Source: Falciphora oryzae (lineage: Eukaryota > Ascomycota > Sordariomycetes > Magnaporthales > Magnaporthaceae). Taken from it: 64,000 nucleotides of DNA. The notes under the pieces were generated by a model. That model searched no databases, had not been told where the DNA came from, and saw only the letters and a program-made list of their open reading frames with translations. Below, piece after piece: positions 1 through 11,068 of the stretch (within the stretch, counting starts at the first letter, position 1; each line of letters begins with the position of its first letter). The stretch spans positions 866,624-930,623 of the forward strand of contig JNVV01000007.1 in the NCBI GenBank assembly GCA_000733355.1, given 5' to 3'. Made by a program: the position numbers and the translations under genes.

Positions 1-1050
1 TCGCGAACTACTCCTGACCCTGACGTGAATCACAATTACCGAGACGTCGCATGCGGCATGACGCACCGAGGGCCCCCAACAGTAGCGGATGGCGCAGAAA
101 GCTCCGCGGCAAACCCGCCTTGTTCGCAGGCTGTGAGGTACCGGGGTCAAGCTGCTATGACAAACCAGAGCTTTGAGGCGAAGAACCCGCCGCCACTGCA
201 GAGCAGCATCCCCGTAAGAACAGCAGGCAACAATCTGGATGAGGATGTACCCCTTCAGGGAGTCTCCCAAGAAACCGCCCGCCCGCCAATGCCTATCGAG
301 CAACAATATCAAGAGCCACCTGCGCGTCCAGTATCGCCAAAGTCCGGGTGGGTGGAGAAGCTACAAGAGCGCGCAGATGAATTGGACTTTTCGGTTCCTG
401 CCGGCGCCGGCAAGTACAGGGGGTACGACGGAGTCTTGCCTCAAGCCGGACTCTACAGAGACTTGCCTCCTATAACGCAAATCGGCCAAGCCCGCGAGCC
501 CGAGCTCGAATCCCACCACCTCGCCACCTCGCCCGAAGTTACAAGGCCGAGGCCTACGATATTCCGGGTTCCGCTAGAAGCATCTCAACAATTCTTCCCA
601 GGAACGAGTACAGGCTTATGTGGGAGCCATACAAGCGAGCTCAACCAACTCGGGAGCACCGCGAGGCCCTCGTCTTTGCTAGAGGATACTGGAATCAGCA
701 ACGCGGCAGAGCTCCCGCGTTTAGACGAGCAGTCACTATCATGGAAGCCCCTACCGAGAGTATCGAGCACTGCGCGAAGAGTTGATAAGTATAAGTCAAT
801 GGCTCAGTTCATCTCGGACCTCGAGAATGAGGTTTTTAGCAAGGAGTTGTCTGAATATGACCTTGAACCCGCCTACGATGGTCGTACGGAAGTGGATACG
901 TATGATCCTCGCGAGATTGAGGGCGCCGAGCATCAGGAGTCACGGCCTTTGGATTCAGTTTTCCCTCGGGAAGGAAGATATGCACCCCAGTTCGCGGACA
1001 TGACAATGTCTATGACGGATTTCTGGACTACAAACCCATTCACAAAATAA
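1..1050 (+). CDS. Hypothetical protein, 5' end outside the window or start at 58
   Basis: One frame is open from base 1 to the TAA ending at 1050. The first in-frame ATG is at 58, giving about 330 residues, but the frame is open to the window edge, so an upstream exon is possible. The protein is hydrophilic and rich in Pro, Arg, Glu and Ser, with no signal peptide or membrane segment. The C-terminal part is acidic (around 'SDLENEV' and 'KELSEYDLEP') and ends in an aromatic, Trp-containing tail ('MTDFWTTNPFTK'). Tails of this FW-x-x-N kind recall conserved fungal proteins of unknown role, but I cannot name a family. Codon use and an uninterrupted frame of about 1 kb favour a real gene over chance. 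Confidence 0.55.
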   Translation, partial: SRTTPDPDVNHNYRDVACGMTHRGPPTVADGAESSAANPPCSQAVRYRGQAAMTNQSFEAKNPPPLQSSIPVRTAGNNLDEDVPLQGVSQETARPPMPIEQQYQEPPARPVSPKSGWVEKLQERADELDFSVPAGAGKYRGYDGVLPQAGLYRDLPPITQIGQAREPELESHHLATSPEVTRPRPTIFRVPLEASQQFFPGTSTGLCGSHTSELNQLGSTARPSSLLEDTGISNAAELPRLDEQSLSWKPLPRVSSTARRVDKYKSMAQFISDLENEVFSKELSEYDLEPAYDGRTEVDTYDPREIEGAEHQESRPLDSVFPREGRYAPQFADMTMSMTDFWTTNPFTK

Positions 1051-1317
1051 TTCCATGATTTTTTTCTCCACAATCTAGCACGGGGAAGAGGCGGCGGATT
1101 GAGGCGTGTTTTATAGGGGCGAGAGACTACAAGTAGATACCCAAGAAAGAAAAACAGATGGTGATACAGGACAGATTTATGTTGGACACAGGGCTCTTAG
1201 CACGCCGAGGTGGGATCTAAGCAGAACTAAACGTGCCATCATTGCCGCGGATCGTCAGTCCGTCGGGGAAAAAAAAAAAAAATTGAAAAAAGCAAAAGAG
1301 TGCATCACGGGCCTTGA
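1050..1317. other. Short convergent intergenic spacer
   Basis: This lies between the stop of the first gene and the stop of the minus-strand Tls1/HCA59 gene. It holds only 3' untranslated sequence and an A14 tract at about 1269-1282. I see no gene here. Confidence 0.5.
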
Positions 1318-2250
1318 TCATAAACGCTTTGCCGCCTCCCTCTTCTCGTTGGCCTGCTTCAGCAGGATGTCGCGCATGTGAGCCCTCTCGTTCCTGCTGC
1401 CTCCAAGCTTGGGTCCCTTGAGGATCTCCTCCTCCTTGCGGGTGCTGGGCCGCTTGTGGTGGTTGATGGCGGGCCTCCGGCGGCGGTTCCGCTGGGACAT
1501 GGCCTCGAAGAACTCGCGCCGGAACTGCTCGGCCACACGGTCGTCGTGCGCCATCTCGCCGTCGCGCTCCTCCTGGTCCGCCATGTCGTATAGGTCGACT
1601 GTGCATTGCATAGTTAGCCGACAGAACAAGAAGAGGGGTTCGTTGTGTTGATAATGATGATTGTAGTGATCCCTACCTTTATTCTCCCGCAGGAACTCCT
1701 CCACCATCTTGTCCCTGATGGCGTCGTCGCTGGCCCGGCGCTTCCGGCCCTGGGGGCCCTTGGCGGGCTTGCTGTTGGCGCTGCTCTCGCCGGCGTTGTT
1801 GTCGACATCGTCCTCGTCCTCCTCGACGTCGCCCTCGCCGCCCTTCATCGTGGCGCGCTGCGTCAGGGTCACGTTGCGCGAGCGCATCTCCTGGCCGAGG
1901 TCGACCTCCTGCAGCTTGCCGCGCAGCGCGGGCTGCTGCAGCGCCTCGCCCCGCAGCGCCGTGGCGCCCGGCGCGGCCTGGCTGAGCGCGCCGTCGTCGA
2001 GGCCGCCCGTGTTGTCGGTGCTGCCGCTGGGCCTCGCCCATTTGCTCATCAGCGACGATTGCTGTTGCGGCTGTTGCCGTGCATGGCTGGCGGCCCTGCC
2101 GAAGAGCGAGGGGCCTCCTGACGATAGGCCGCCGTCCGCCTTCTCCTTTGCCGCATCCTCCGCCGCCTGCCGCCTAGCCAACTCTGATTCTATGTATTTC
2201 TCCCTGCTTGATCAGTATGCTCGTTTGGGAAAGTTATGAAGGGGGGGTAG

Positions 2251-2288
<38 letters not shown>

Positions 2289-2838
2289 GGGAAACTAACA
2301 TGTGCCTGTTGACGAGCTCGCCAACCAGCCCCGTCTGCGCCGAGAAGCGCTTGCCGACGCCGCCCGCTATCTTGTCGGTCGACACTGAGGGGGAGATGCC
2401 GCCGCCGCCGCCCGCCGCCACCAGCGCCATCTCCTCGTTCTCCGCGGCGTCGGCGTCGGCGGCCGCGGCGTCCTCCTTGGGCGGGCCGACGTCGGCGCGC
2501 AGCTCGACGCCGCGCAGCTTGGCCCGGCGCGCGCTGCGGAGGCGCAGCACCTCGGCCACCGACAGGCCGCCCGCCTCTGCGTCGTCGCCGCTGCCGCTGC
2601 CGCCGCCGTCGCGGTTCTGCGTTTCTGGTTCGCCTGCTTCTGTTGGCGGCTTCGCCGGGGTGCTGTCGTCTTCGGCGGTCGGCTTCTGCGCCGTCGGCGT
2701 CTGGTCGGCGTCGGCGGATGCGGCAACGGCGGCGTCGTCGTTGTTGTTGTCGTCGGGCCGCTGTCGGTACGTCTTTCTCTTCTTGCCGCGGCGGAAGAGG
2801 ATCAGCGCCTCGGCGCCCTCTGCTGGAGTCGCTGACAT
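1318..2838 (-). CDS. Tls1 / HCA59 (C9orf78) family protein
   Basis: Three exons: 2838-2300, 2203-1677 and 1598-1318, giving about 448 residues. The N-terminus carries the family's basic block ('LFRRGKKRKTYRQR') followed by an acidic low-complexity stretch. Next come the 'KRFSAQTG' segment, 'YIESELARRQ' (built across intron 1), 'LQEVDLGQEMRSR' and 'KMVEEFLRENK', in the order seen in C9orf78 and fission yeast Tls1. Members of this family associate with the spliceosome; Tls1 affects splicing of telomere-related transcripts. A nuclear location is inferred. Intron 1 (2299-2204) has a GTTAGT donor and contains a GA/CT microsatellite. Intron 2 (1676-1599, 78 nt) has a GTAGGG donor and a GCTAAC branch; it is a multiple of three and free of stops. 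The ATG at 2838 is the first in frame. The promoter is shared divergently with the acylphosphatase gene. Confidence 0.82.
2254..2286. repeat. GA/CT dinucleotide microsatellite in an intron
   Basis: About 16 uninterrupted GA units (CT on the sense strand of the host gene) lie inside intron 1 of the Tls1/HCA59 gene, just downstream of its donor. They add a long pyrimidine run to the intron. Confidence 0.9.
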
Positions 2839-3168
2839 CCTTGCGATAGGTTTGAAGGGAAAATGCGCGACAACTTTTGATGTTGGTCGGCTGATTCCGC
2901 GACAAACCGGGTTATTGAACTGTCACTCGCTGTAAACCTCAGAAAGAAGTTCGGCTCATGGATCGGGTGGGTCTTCAGTGAGTGTGGGGCGCTGCGGTGC
3001 ACAGTGTGCGAGGATAGAGGCGTCTGACATCATTCCTGTTCAGAGCCCTCAACCCTTATATCAAAGAGATAATCGAGAAAAGATACAAGTAGTATGACAG
3101 CCGCGAGTCTTGCAATGAAATAAGTGACACTTCCATCCACCCCGATCTTCTACTATTGAGGCGCAATC
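2839..3168. promoter_or_regulatory. Divergent promoter region
   Basis: A 330-base spacer between the start codons of the minus-strand Tls1/HCA59 gene and the plus-strand acylphosphatase. It must hold both promoters. I see no convincing TATA element, RNA gene or ORF. Confidence 0.5.
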
Positions 3169-3779
3169 ATGGCGATAAAGAGAGTACGCCATCCAACCCG
3201 CTGCAGCAGAAGCATCTGTTGCTCGTCCATTTTAACGCCGACGCCCTTCCTTAGATTTACTTCCTCGCCCATGGCGGCGCCGTCCAAGGTACTGGAGGGC
3301 TCTCGCGATCGGTCCATTCTCATGTTGCTACTGTACGACGGACCGGCCAGATTAACTAATACTTTCTAAATCACAGGAGTCGGATTCCGGTAAGAATGCT
3401 TGTCCTGACCCCGGCTATGGGGGCGAAGTCCCCTGACATGAACATGGGATCCGTCCCTCCAGCTATTTCACTCGGAAACGGGCCGTCGAACATCAGATAA
3501 CCGGCTGGGTGCGCAACACTCCCAATAACAAGGTAGGCATATCGGTGTATATTCGTGCTTTTTAGCCTAGATGCGTGCACCCCCATTACCTATCAGTTTC
3601 TGATGCTAATAGCCATCGCACATGACCAGGTGGAGGGCGAGGCGCAGGGAGAAGAGGCCGCCATGACTGCCTTTCTCAAGGATGTCGACAAAGGGCCCAG
3701 GGGTGCCCACGTCGTCCGCCTAGACAAGGAGGATCGCGATGTGGTTGACGGGGAGGCTGAATTTGAGATTCGACGCTGA
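3169..3779 (+). CDS. Acylphosphatase, five exons with a 13-nt microexon
   Basis: Small cytosolic enzyme that hydrolyses carboxyl-phosphate bonds such as 1,3-bisphosphoglycerate or acetyl phosphate. Exons: 3169-3183, 3255-3288, 3377-3389, 3463-3532 and 3630-3779 (282 nt, 93 residues). The spliced frame reads through the signature 'AVQGVGFRYFT', with the catalytic Arg of GVGFR split between exons 3 and 4, then 'ITGWVRN' with the catalytic Asn, then 'VEGEAQG' and 'GPRGAHV'. This matches the roughly 90-100 residue family over its full length. All four introns have GT...AG ends (donors GTACGC, GTACTG, GTAAGA, GTAGGC). Exon 1 encodes only MAIKR and exon 3 is just 13 nt, so no single ORF shows the protein. 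The assembled sequence fits the family closely, so I am confident. Confidence 0.9.
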
Positions 3780-4320
3780 GTTCTTGGGGCGGCTCGGTGG
3801 GTGCTGGGCTGTGGCATGAGACAAGCGCAAAGCCACGATAGGCTTTGGATGGGCAATCAGGAATAAAGATGAATTAATAAAGATACCCGACTTTGTTCTA
3901 AAGTAAAGTCTAGATGCCTTCTAGGTCTTAGGAAGAGCATAAAGAAACAGCAACCCTCGATGCTTCCTCACCCAACACTATGCTCCACCCCGCTGGGGGC
4001 GCAGAGAATGACATAACACATGCCTCCATCCCACCCACCACCCTGACCCCCATGCCAATGCCAACCGTTTGTCTATACGGGTATACCGCCGACCCTGATT
4101 ATATCCAAAAGCCCGAAATATCAAATGCCCATCCAGTGTAGTAGGATCGCGTGCACGCTAAACTCCATGAACTCCAAACAAACGCCACGACAAAGAGATA
4201 AAAACGAAATCAGATAACTCGTCCTCTCAGCCTCATAGAATCGAGATACGCCTTCAACACTACTAACCACATGTTGGCCACCCAGGCTCCCCGCGACCAT
4301 TCTTGTCCTTGGTGTCGGCG
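3780..4320. other. Convergent 3' intergenic region
   Basis: This separates the tail-to-tail acylphosphatase and PPN1 genes. It contains only presumptive 3' untranslated sequence. I see no ORF with coding character and no RNA gene. Confidence 0.5.
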
Positions 4321-6562
4321 CTAGCGGTCAAGCTTCTTGAGGTCCTTCTCGTCGACCGTGCTGACAAAGGCGTGCCTGAGGAAGTGCAACCAGACTTTGT
4401 TGTGTTTACGTTGCTTCTTGTTTTTCTTCTTGTCCTTGTCCTTGTTCTTGTCTTTATTCTTCTCGTTCTTCTGCTCGGTGACCGTCTCGTTCCCATGCTG
4501 CTCAATCAAGTCGTCGTCTTCGTCGGAAGCCAAGTCATAGTAGTCGTCAGCGTCGTAGCCGTCGTCGTCGCCGTCTTCGTCCTCGTCATCATAGCCTCCG
4601 TCCCAGGAGGCATCTTCAGAACCACCCGAGGCTTTCGTCTTCGTCTGCTGCCTCCCCATACGATAGGCCAGCTTGATGTAGCTCGGCACCGTCAGGTCGG
4701 ACATTTTGAGGACGTTGTCCTTAAACGTGCTGTACTCGACCTCGAACGCGAAGTCACGTGGGGGCTTCGACTTATCTGGCTCCTTTCCGCTGTGCTTTCC
4801 GTCACGCCAGCGGCCATTGGTTTCGACATCGTCGATCGTGACGTCGTTGTTGATATGCGTCAGGTTGGCGAAATACTGGGTGTACCCCACGAGCGTCAGC
4901 GGCTGTGGCGAGTACGCCGGGCCCGGGGGCGCTGATTTCGACGGCGGATCAGGTACGACCAGGTTGGGGTCGTGGGTCTTGTCTCCTTTGCCGCCATTCT
5001 TGCCCTTCTTCTTCTTTTTCTTTTTGTTTTTCTCAACCTCAACGAGCGCCGCCGCACGCAAGTCTGACTCCCATTCGTCGACATCCGGCAGGCTTAGAGC
5101 CTCACTGTCCCGCACAATGGGTCCCAAGGAGACCTGGGAGCCCTCCAGCCCGGTAATGTTGTACTCGATGACGCGCAGCGTCGGGAAGAAGTTGGGCACG
5201 ATGCTTGGACCAACGATAGAAAGCTGGTACCGCTCGGCCCAGCGCCCACCTAGGGTGTCCTTGCCTCCCTTCCTGCCCTTGGTGAGTTCAGAAGGATCTT
5301 CAGAAGGATCAACATCAGCAGACGTCTTGGGCTTGGGAAGCTTGGACCACCTGCGGCGAAGCTCCAGCAGATAGTCGTTGGCGCCCTGTGCTGTGAGCTC
5401 GTCGTCCATGGAGACGCGGACGCCCTGGTCGTAGACGCCGGATGCCACGTTCTGGATGCTGACGTCGTGTGTGTCCTGGAACATGAAATGGTCGATGTTC
5501 ATGTGACCGTAGAGAGATGCGGTGACAACGTCGCGGTATTGCTGCAGCCATAGCGTGTACTTCTGCCAGCAAGACTCGTCCCAGAGGATCTTGCTGTCGG
5601 TGCGCGCGGGCGGCACGTGGCCCATAATGATGGCCTTCATGCCGCGGTTGCGCAAGAGGTGCAGCTGTACACGCAGCCACTCGAGCTGCTTGAAGCCGGG
5701 CTCCGAGGTATCGACGCAGTTGTCTATGGCAGCGTTGCGGTCAAAGAAGTAGAGGGTATTGAGGCTGACAACGGCCAACTTGTTGGGCACGACTTCGACG
5801 TAGAACCAGCCGCCGATCTGGAACGAGTGGCGCTGCTCCTCCGGGATGAAGTGGCGCCATATGCTTGCGTAGTTGGTGAGCCAGCGGTTGGGCCCGGGAA
5901 GCATGATGTTGTGCGGCAAGATGTCGTTGTTGCCCAGGGTCGGGATGACGGGCACCGAGAGGGCCTCGGCCTTTTCGTCAAAGAAGAGGTCGCGGAACTT
6001 CTGGGCGACGAATTTGTTGGTGCCCAGCACCTGCTTGGAGCTGCGCGGGGCATCCTCGTCGCTGTCGTGGCGGGCGGTGTCGCCGGTCCAGATGACGAAG
6101 TCGATCTTGTCCTTGAGGTTCGCCTCGATCCAGTCAAAGGTGGCGTTCACCAGAGTGAATGGGGTGTCGCAGTCGGACGTTTCGGCGCCGTAGTAGCCGG
6201 CGGGTCCATGGCCACGGTGGCAGGCGTCATCCTGGTCCGTTGAAGAATGTGTCTTGTAGAAGGTGTCGGGGTGGAAGTCTAGAGCGCAGCGCAATTCCGT
6301 TACGTTAGTGCCAAGGTCAAGAGTCCAGCTGGAGACTTGGCTGCAGGCCTGGAGGTCTGCATGTACTCATGGCAGCGGGGCGCGACGCACCAGTAATATG
6401 TAGGAATCTGCCCTGGACTTGACGCTGCTTGCCCGTTGCCGCCGGCGCAGTGTCTGCTTGTGAGGGGCTCTCGAGGACATGTTGCGGTCCATCCTCGGTG
6501 TGGAACAGGGCGGCGCTAGCGCAGAGCGACACGGCGGAAAGGAGGATCACGCGTTGTCGCAT
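4321..6562 (-). CDS. PPN1: Vacuolar endopolyphosphatase
   Basis: Cleaves long inorganic polyphosphate chains inside the vacuole. Two exons: 6562-6391 and 6278-4321, giving about 709 residues; the 112-nt intron interrupts the Asp codon of 'HITDFHPD'. A short cytosolic N-terminus is followed by one hydrophobic anchor ('VILLSAVSLCASAALF', residues about 5-20), as expected for a type II vacuolar protein. Metallophosphatase motifs appear in order: D-x-H in 'TDFHPD', 'GDTARH', 'GNND' and 'MGHVPP'. The second half carries Lys runs and an Asp/Glu-rich stretch, then a basic C-terminus, typical of the fungal enzyme. I chose the ATG at 6562 because no in-frame ATG precedes it. The domain order fits Ppn1, and a mitochondrial or secreted phosphatase is unlikely. 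Confidence 0.92.
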
Positions 6563-7891
6563 CTCTGCGGGCGAGGGCACGCAGTGGCCCAGGAATGCGC
6601 AAAGAAAAGAAATAAGAATACGAGTAGCAAGCGAAATTCAGGACGAGGGGCAGACAAGTCTATCGGGGTTAGAGTCGGATGAAGAACATTCTGTAGAATC
6701 TAGGAGCGACGTCTGCCAGTTGGGGGCACGGCGGAGGGCGGGCGGGCGATGATGTAAGTCCAAGTTTGTAGGGGCTGTGGCCGATCAGAAGCTGAACTGT
6801 ACAACACACGTTGAGGCCACGGGCGGGGTTCCCTGAGACACAAAACCACGAAAGACCTTCTCACAGGGGACGACCCTTGGTCGACGCGGATATGATTGTG
6901 AAAAAAGTGGAAGAGAAGTTGCGAGTCGTGGGGATGGGGCATGCAACGATGTTGGACACAGCCAGGGGGGCTCGAAGAACATGGAAGGAAAATTGCGCAA
7001 ACACAGCGTGAATCTCACCAATCCTGGGCTGCCCTTCGAAAACCCCCTTTCCGGAAAATGCCAGCCGACGCGCAAGCAGCCGCCCATCATTCTCGTCATC
7101 AGCCAGCCACGATTTGCTGCGTCCCTGCCCAGACGGGAGGTGTGGTTTGGGCGTTGGGGTTGAGCTGAACACGCGCCCCCAGTTGGCGTTAGCGCCCGCC
7201 GCGGTTGCATGCGGGAACCGCCTTGCCTCCCACACCTCCCCCAGACCAGCACGCCCGAGCACGGCGCAGGGTCTGCTGGCCCGGTTTGACTTGGACTTTG
7301 GACAGTGTCGCTCGCAGATGTGAGTCGTCGGGGGTCCTGACTTGAGCCTGCCCGCACCCGTCTGGTGACAGAGAGCCAATACACGGTGTCAAAAGCGCCA
7401 CGTGCAGCAGCTGAGATTAGGAGCCCAGGCGAGGCACATGAACACGTTCGGCTGAGAACCTCTTTGGCTGACGCGCCAAGGGTCCTGGGAACGAACCGAG
7501 TTCCGTCCAGCGGTGTGTGCGTGCAGCAAACGCAGTCTGTCCGTTCGTCCACATCAGACCAAACCAAACGAGTTCATTGGTAGAGACATCGTTGTGTGCG
7601 ATCTGCTGGTCGATTATCGTCAGCTTACGACCTTCCTTCAAATGCCCTGCTCAGCTGCTTTGTTTGTTTTTCTACTCTTTCGAATTGTCTGTCACCTGGC
7701 AGGATGACGTATCACAGGCATGACCGTGCATGGCTGCGCGGGCGTGCCGTGCCCAGATTTTCCACAATTTAATTTACCGACGCAAGACCCCGGTCACAAG
7801 ATGGTTGGCCCGCTTAGTCACCCGCCTCCTCTGCGCACTCTGAAAAAACTGTTTCACGAAAAAAGTTTCGCTGCGGCTTTGCCTTCTGTTT

Positions 7892-7922
<31 letters not shown>

Positions 7923-8534
7923 CTTTCTCACACAAGCAACGCAAATCTCCAAGAAGTCGGTGAACCTATCAGACCATGTCCCGGCCGCTTGATTCGCACG
8001 GTTGACGGAGATTATTAGTTGCAAGATGAAAAAGCCGTTAAGTTTGAGGGAGGTCGGAAGCAGTTGTGCATGATGGCTTCCCATGGAAAATCCGGCAACA
8101 AAAAGTCCAGCGGTCCCTGCCTCGTTTCGCGGCCAAACCGACTATACGGTCGTTGACGTGGCAGCGGCAGGAGTACGCGGGATGGCATTGCTTGTTCAAA
8201 AGCACCCACGCCGTCTATCACATGCTGGCGGGAGTTGATCAGTTGACTGTTTTCTCTAAATGCCGCATAGTCGAGTCTGCGCCCCCCAGGGGCAGCTCAT
8301 GTGCCCACCGGTGATACCAATGAACATGGCAGAACCCTCTTCGATTCGGGAGCGGAAGATAACTGATCTACATATGGGACTTGCTCCTTATCGTATTGCT
8401 TTGATTCACTTGTTTAGGTAGATTTCGTACGACCGTTATATCACCCGTATAGAGGTGACGTACAGCTCCCAAATTGGGAAGCCCCTTGATATTTGTCTCG
8501 TGCCGGCTACAAAACCCCACATACATTGGCGCCT
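6563..8534. other. Intergenic region upstream of PPN1
   Basis: Nearly 2 kb between two minus-strand genes (PPN1 start and GCV1 stop). Open frames here have alternative starts and no recognisable composition, and I judge them non-coding. A T29 tract occupies about 7894-7922. It probably holds the PPN1 promoter and 5' leader plus the GCV1 3' region. Confidence 0.5.
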
Positions 8535-9959
8535 CTAAGCGGGCGCCGCGCCCTTCCAGTACTTGGTGGGCACGAACGGCATCTTGGTGACGACCGCCTT
8601 GCGCGGCTTGCCCCTGACGAGCACGGCCACCTCGGCCCCGACCTTGTGGTGCCCGTCCTTGATGTAGCCCATAGCGATGTTCTTGCCCAGTGTTGGACTG
8701 GGACATCCGCTCGTCACCACCCCGAGCTTCTCCGCGCCGTTCCCGCCAACGATCTCGGCCCCCTCGCGCGCCGGCGCGCCCTCCACCACCAGCCCCACCC
8801 TCCGGCGCTCCACGCCGGCTCCCCCTTTGCTCTTGAGCGTGAGCGACGGCACGATGACCTCGGCGCCGTGGAAGCCGGCGTCGGCCTCGCGGCGCGCCTT
8901 GGGGATGACCCAGGCCAGGCCGGCCTCGACGGGCGTGGTCGAGTCGTCGAGGTCGTGGCCGTACAGGCACATGCCGGCCTCGAGCCGCAGGCTGTCGCGG
9001 GCGCCCAGCCCCGCCAGCGCGAGCCTTTCGGGCCCTGCGGCGGCCAGGAGCGCCTCGACGACGGGCACCGTCTCGTCGTCCGGGATCGAGATCTCGAACC
9101 CGTCCTCGCCCGTGTAGCCGCCGCGGCTGATGAGCAGCGGGCTCGACACCTCCATGCCCAGCAGCCGGACACGGCCGTAGCGCGACGTGCCAAAGTGCAG
9201 CGACGGGATGTCCACCTCGGCAGGCTCGGCCAGGATCTCGGTCAGGATCTCGGCGCTCAGGGGGCCCTGCAGCGCCACCAGGCCGCGGTCGGCCAGGACC
9301 TCGTGGTGCACGGGCGAGGCGTGGGTGTGCCGGTCGGCCCAGTCGGCCAGCTCGCGTTCAAAGTAGGTGTCGTCCTTGTCGCGGCAGGCGGCGTTGGTGA
9401 CGACGTGGAAGAGGCTCTCGTCGAGGCGGGTGACGATGCAGTCGTCGACGATACCGCCGGTGCCGCGGTACAGCAGCGTCGTGAGGGTGCTGCGGTGGAC
9501 CTCGAGGTCGGCGATGCCCGAGGGCGTCACGGTCTCGAGGAAGGCGGCGGCGCCCTTGCCGCTGAAGCGGCGCTGCACCATGTGGCTGACGTCGAACAGC
9601 GACGCCTTCTCGCGCGTGAAGACGTGCGACGCGCTCACCGACTGACCCGAGTACTGCACCGGCATGTGGAAGCCGCCGAACGGTACCATCTTAGCGCCGT
9701 GTGAAAGGTGCAGGTCGTAGAGCGGCGTCTTGCCGAGCTCCTTGCCGCCGGCCTCGGAGGCGAAGGACCTCCTATGTCCGGCGCGGCTGCTGGCCACGGG
9801 CCCGCTGGCAAGGGCCGCTGCTGACCATCGCTTGTGCTGTGCCAGTGCCGGGCCGGCGGAGGCGGCCGTCGAGAGGCGGGAGAGGCCCCGGTACTGCGAC
9901 TGGCGTAGCACCGAATTGGATTGCCTGCTGAGGCTTACCACAGATCTGAGGCCTTTCAT
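8535..9959 (-). CDS. GCV1: Aminomethyltransferase, glycine cleavage system T-protein
   Basis: Transfers the methylene group from aminomethyl-lipoyl H-protein to tetrahydrofolate and releases ammonia, in the mitochondrial matrix. A single 474-residue exon. The first 70 or so residues are rich in Arg, Ser and Ala with almost no acidic residues, a typical mitochondrial presequence. The mature part begins at 'KTPLYDLHLSHGAKMVPFGG'. Family motifs include 'MPVQY', 'SLFDVSHM', 'GYTGEDGFEIS' (folate pocket region), 'LRLEAGMCLYG' and the C-terminal 'GYTSG-like' barrel segment 'TSGCPSPTLGKNIAMGY'. Length is close to the eukaryotic enzyme plus presequence. The ATG at 9959 is the natural start. The gene is followed by V-ATPase subunit H upstream on the same strand, but over 1 kb apart, so it is an independent unit. 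Confidence 0.95.
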   Translation of the reverse strand: MKGLRSVVSLSRQSNSVLRQSQYRGLSRLSTAASAGPALAQHKRWSAAALASGPVASSRAGHRRSFASEAGGKELGKTPLYDLHLSHGAKMVPFGGFHMPVQYSGQSVSASHVFTREKASLFDVSHMVQRRFSGKGAAAFLETVTPSGIADLEVHRSTLTTLLYRGTGGIVDDCIVTRLDESLFHVVTNAACRDKDDTYFERELADWADRHTHASPVHHEVLADRGLVALQGPLSAEILTEILAEPAEVDIPSLHFGTSRYGRVRLLGMEVSSPLLISRGGYTGEDGFEISIPDDETVPVVEALLAAAGPERLALAGLGARDSLRLEAGMCLYGHDLDDSTTPVEAGLAWVIPKARREADAGFHGAEVIVPSLTLKSKGGAGVERRRVGLVVEGAPAREGAEIVGGNGAEKLGVVTSGCPSPTLGKNIAMGYIKDGHHKVGAEVAVLVRGKPRKAVVTKMPFVPTKYWKGAAPA

Positions 9960-11068
9960 CTTCGCTCACGACCGTGTCCTTTCTGTTTCCGCAGAAAGTG
10001 GTATCGTGTATGAAGCCTGCCACTTGGCTGGCTTGATAACCAACAGGACCGAAACATGGTGCCAGGTCGGTCCTTATCGGACGTGGGCGGTTGCCGTCGG
10101 GCGACGGGGCTAATGACGCTGGTTGCCGACGGGAGACCCCAATTCAACGACAAGCCGAGTCACTCCCGACGGAGAGTATGCGTGCACGTGTAGGAGCCGA
10201 TTAGGGGTGAATACTGAGGGCACATTTATCAAGCTACTCAAATAGTTGATTTTCAATTCATTCAATAAATCACATTTCATACCTTCTTCTACCGTTGTCG
10301 TGTTCATCTTAACGCTGGGCTTGCTATCGACCTCCTCAATTGCATGTGCTCGACAGCGGGGTGAGCGGCTGCCAAAGGTGGGGGGCACAGAGACCCATCG
10401 AGACTGAAGACAGGCCGAGCGGAGGGTGCTGGACACTTACAATGTCCATCAGTGGGCTTGTATGAGAAAATATGCAGAGAACCGGAAAAAGGCACTGAAA
10501 CCGAGACCGTCTACGAGACCATGGTCAAAGGACAATGGCTCATGAAGCAGATATGGGAGGTAGACAGGAAGCATTGGAAGGATGGACGGCGGAGACGTTG
10601 GGGGGGTATGCCGGCAACCTAACAGCCGTTGAAGAAAGACTCAAGCCGCAGTATAAATCATTGGTCCGCCCCTCAGGATGCAGACCTGCCAGTGGATTCT
10701 TCGGCTGGCCACTTTCTTCCCCAGGCTGGTCTCAAACTCACACCGATACCTAAAGACTTTTTAAATCCGCAAGAACATGGAAGACATGTACAAACAAATC
10801 AATGCTGCTGTCGAGAAACAGTCAGTGAGACTATACTCGAGATAACCCAACAAAATATAGAAAAAAGTATACACCGTGATGATGAGACCAGCCCCCAAGG
10901 CGTGAGGAGATAGCCATGACAAACCCCCACCACCGACCCCCAGTATCACGCCCAGCGAGAGACACAAGGGCATGCAGTTACCTGCGAGTCCCCTTTTATG
11001 CCACAGAGCCGAGGAGCCAACCCTAAACAGACAGAAACCATAGGAAGAAGCTAAGCCCCAAAGCTCGC
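9960..11068. other. Intergenic region GCV1-VMA13
   Basis: About 1.1 kb between two minus-strand genes, presumably the GCV1 promoter and the VMA13 3' region. No frame has coding character. A short segment at 10719-10740 resembles a primate Alu 20-mer, but the flanks do not, so I treat it as chance. Confidence 0.5.

Noticed and set aside
8493..9704. 403-codon open frame antisense to GCV1
   Set aside because: A shadow frame of a strongly GC-biased gene; the protein has no recognisable motif.
10719..10740. Twenty bases identical to part of a primate Alu element
   Set aside because: The flanking sequence shows no Alu similarity, so chance is more likely than contamination.
10865..10875. GTGATGATGA resembling a C/D snoRNA box C
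   Set aside because: No CTGA at snoRNA distance and no terminal stem.
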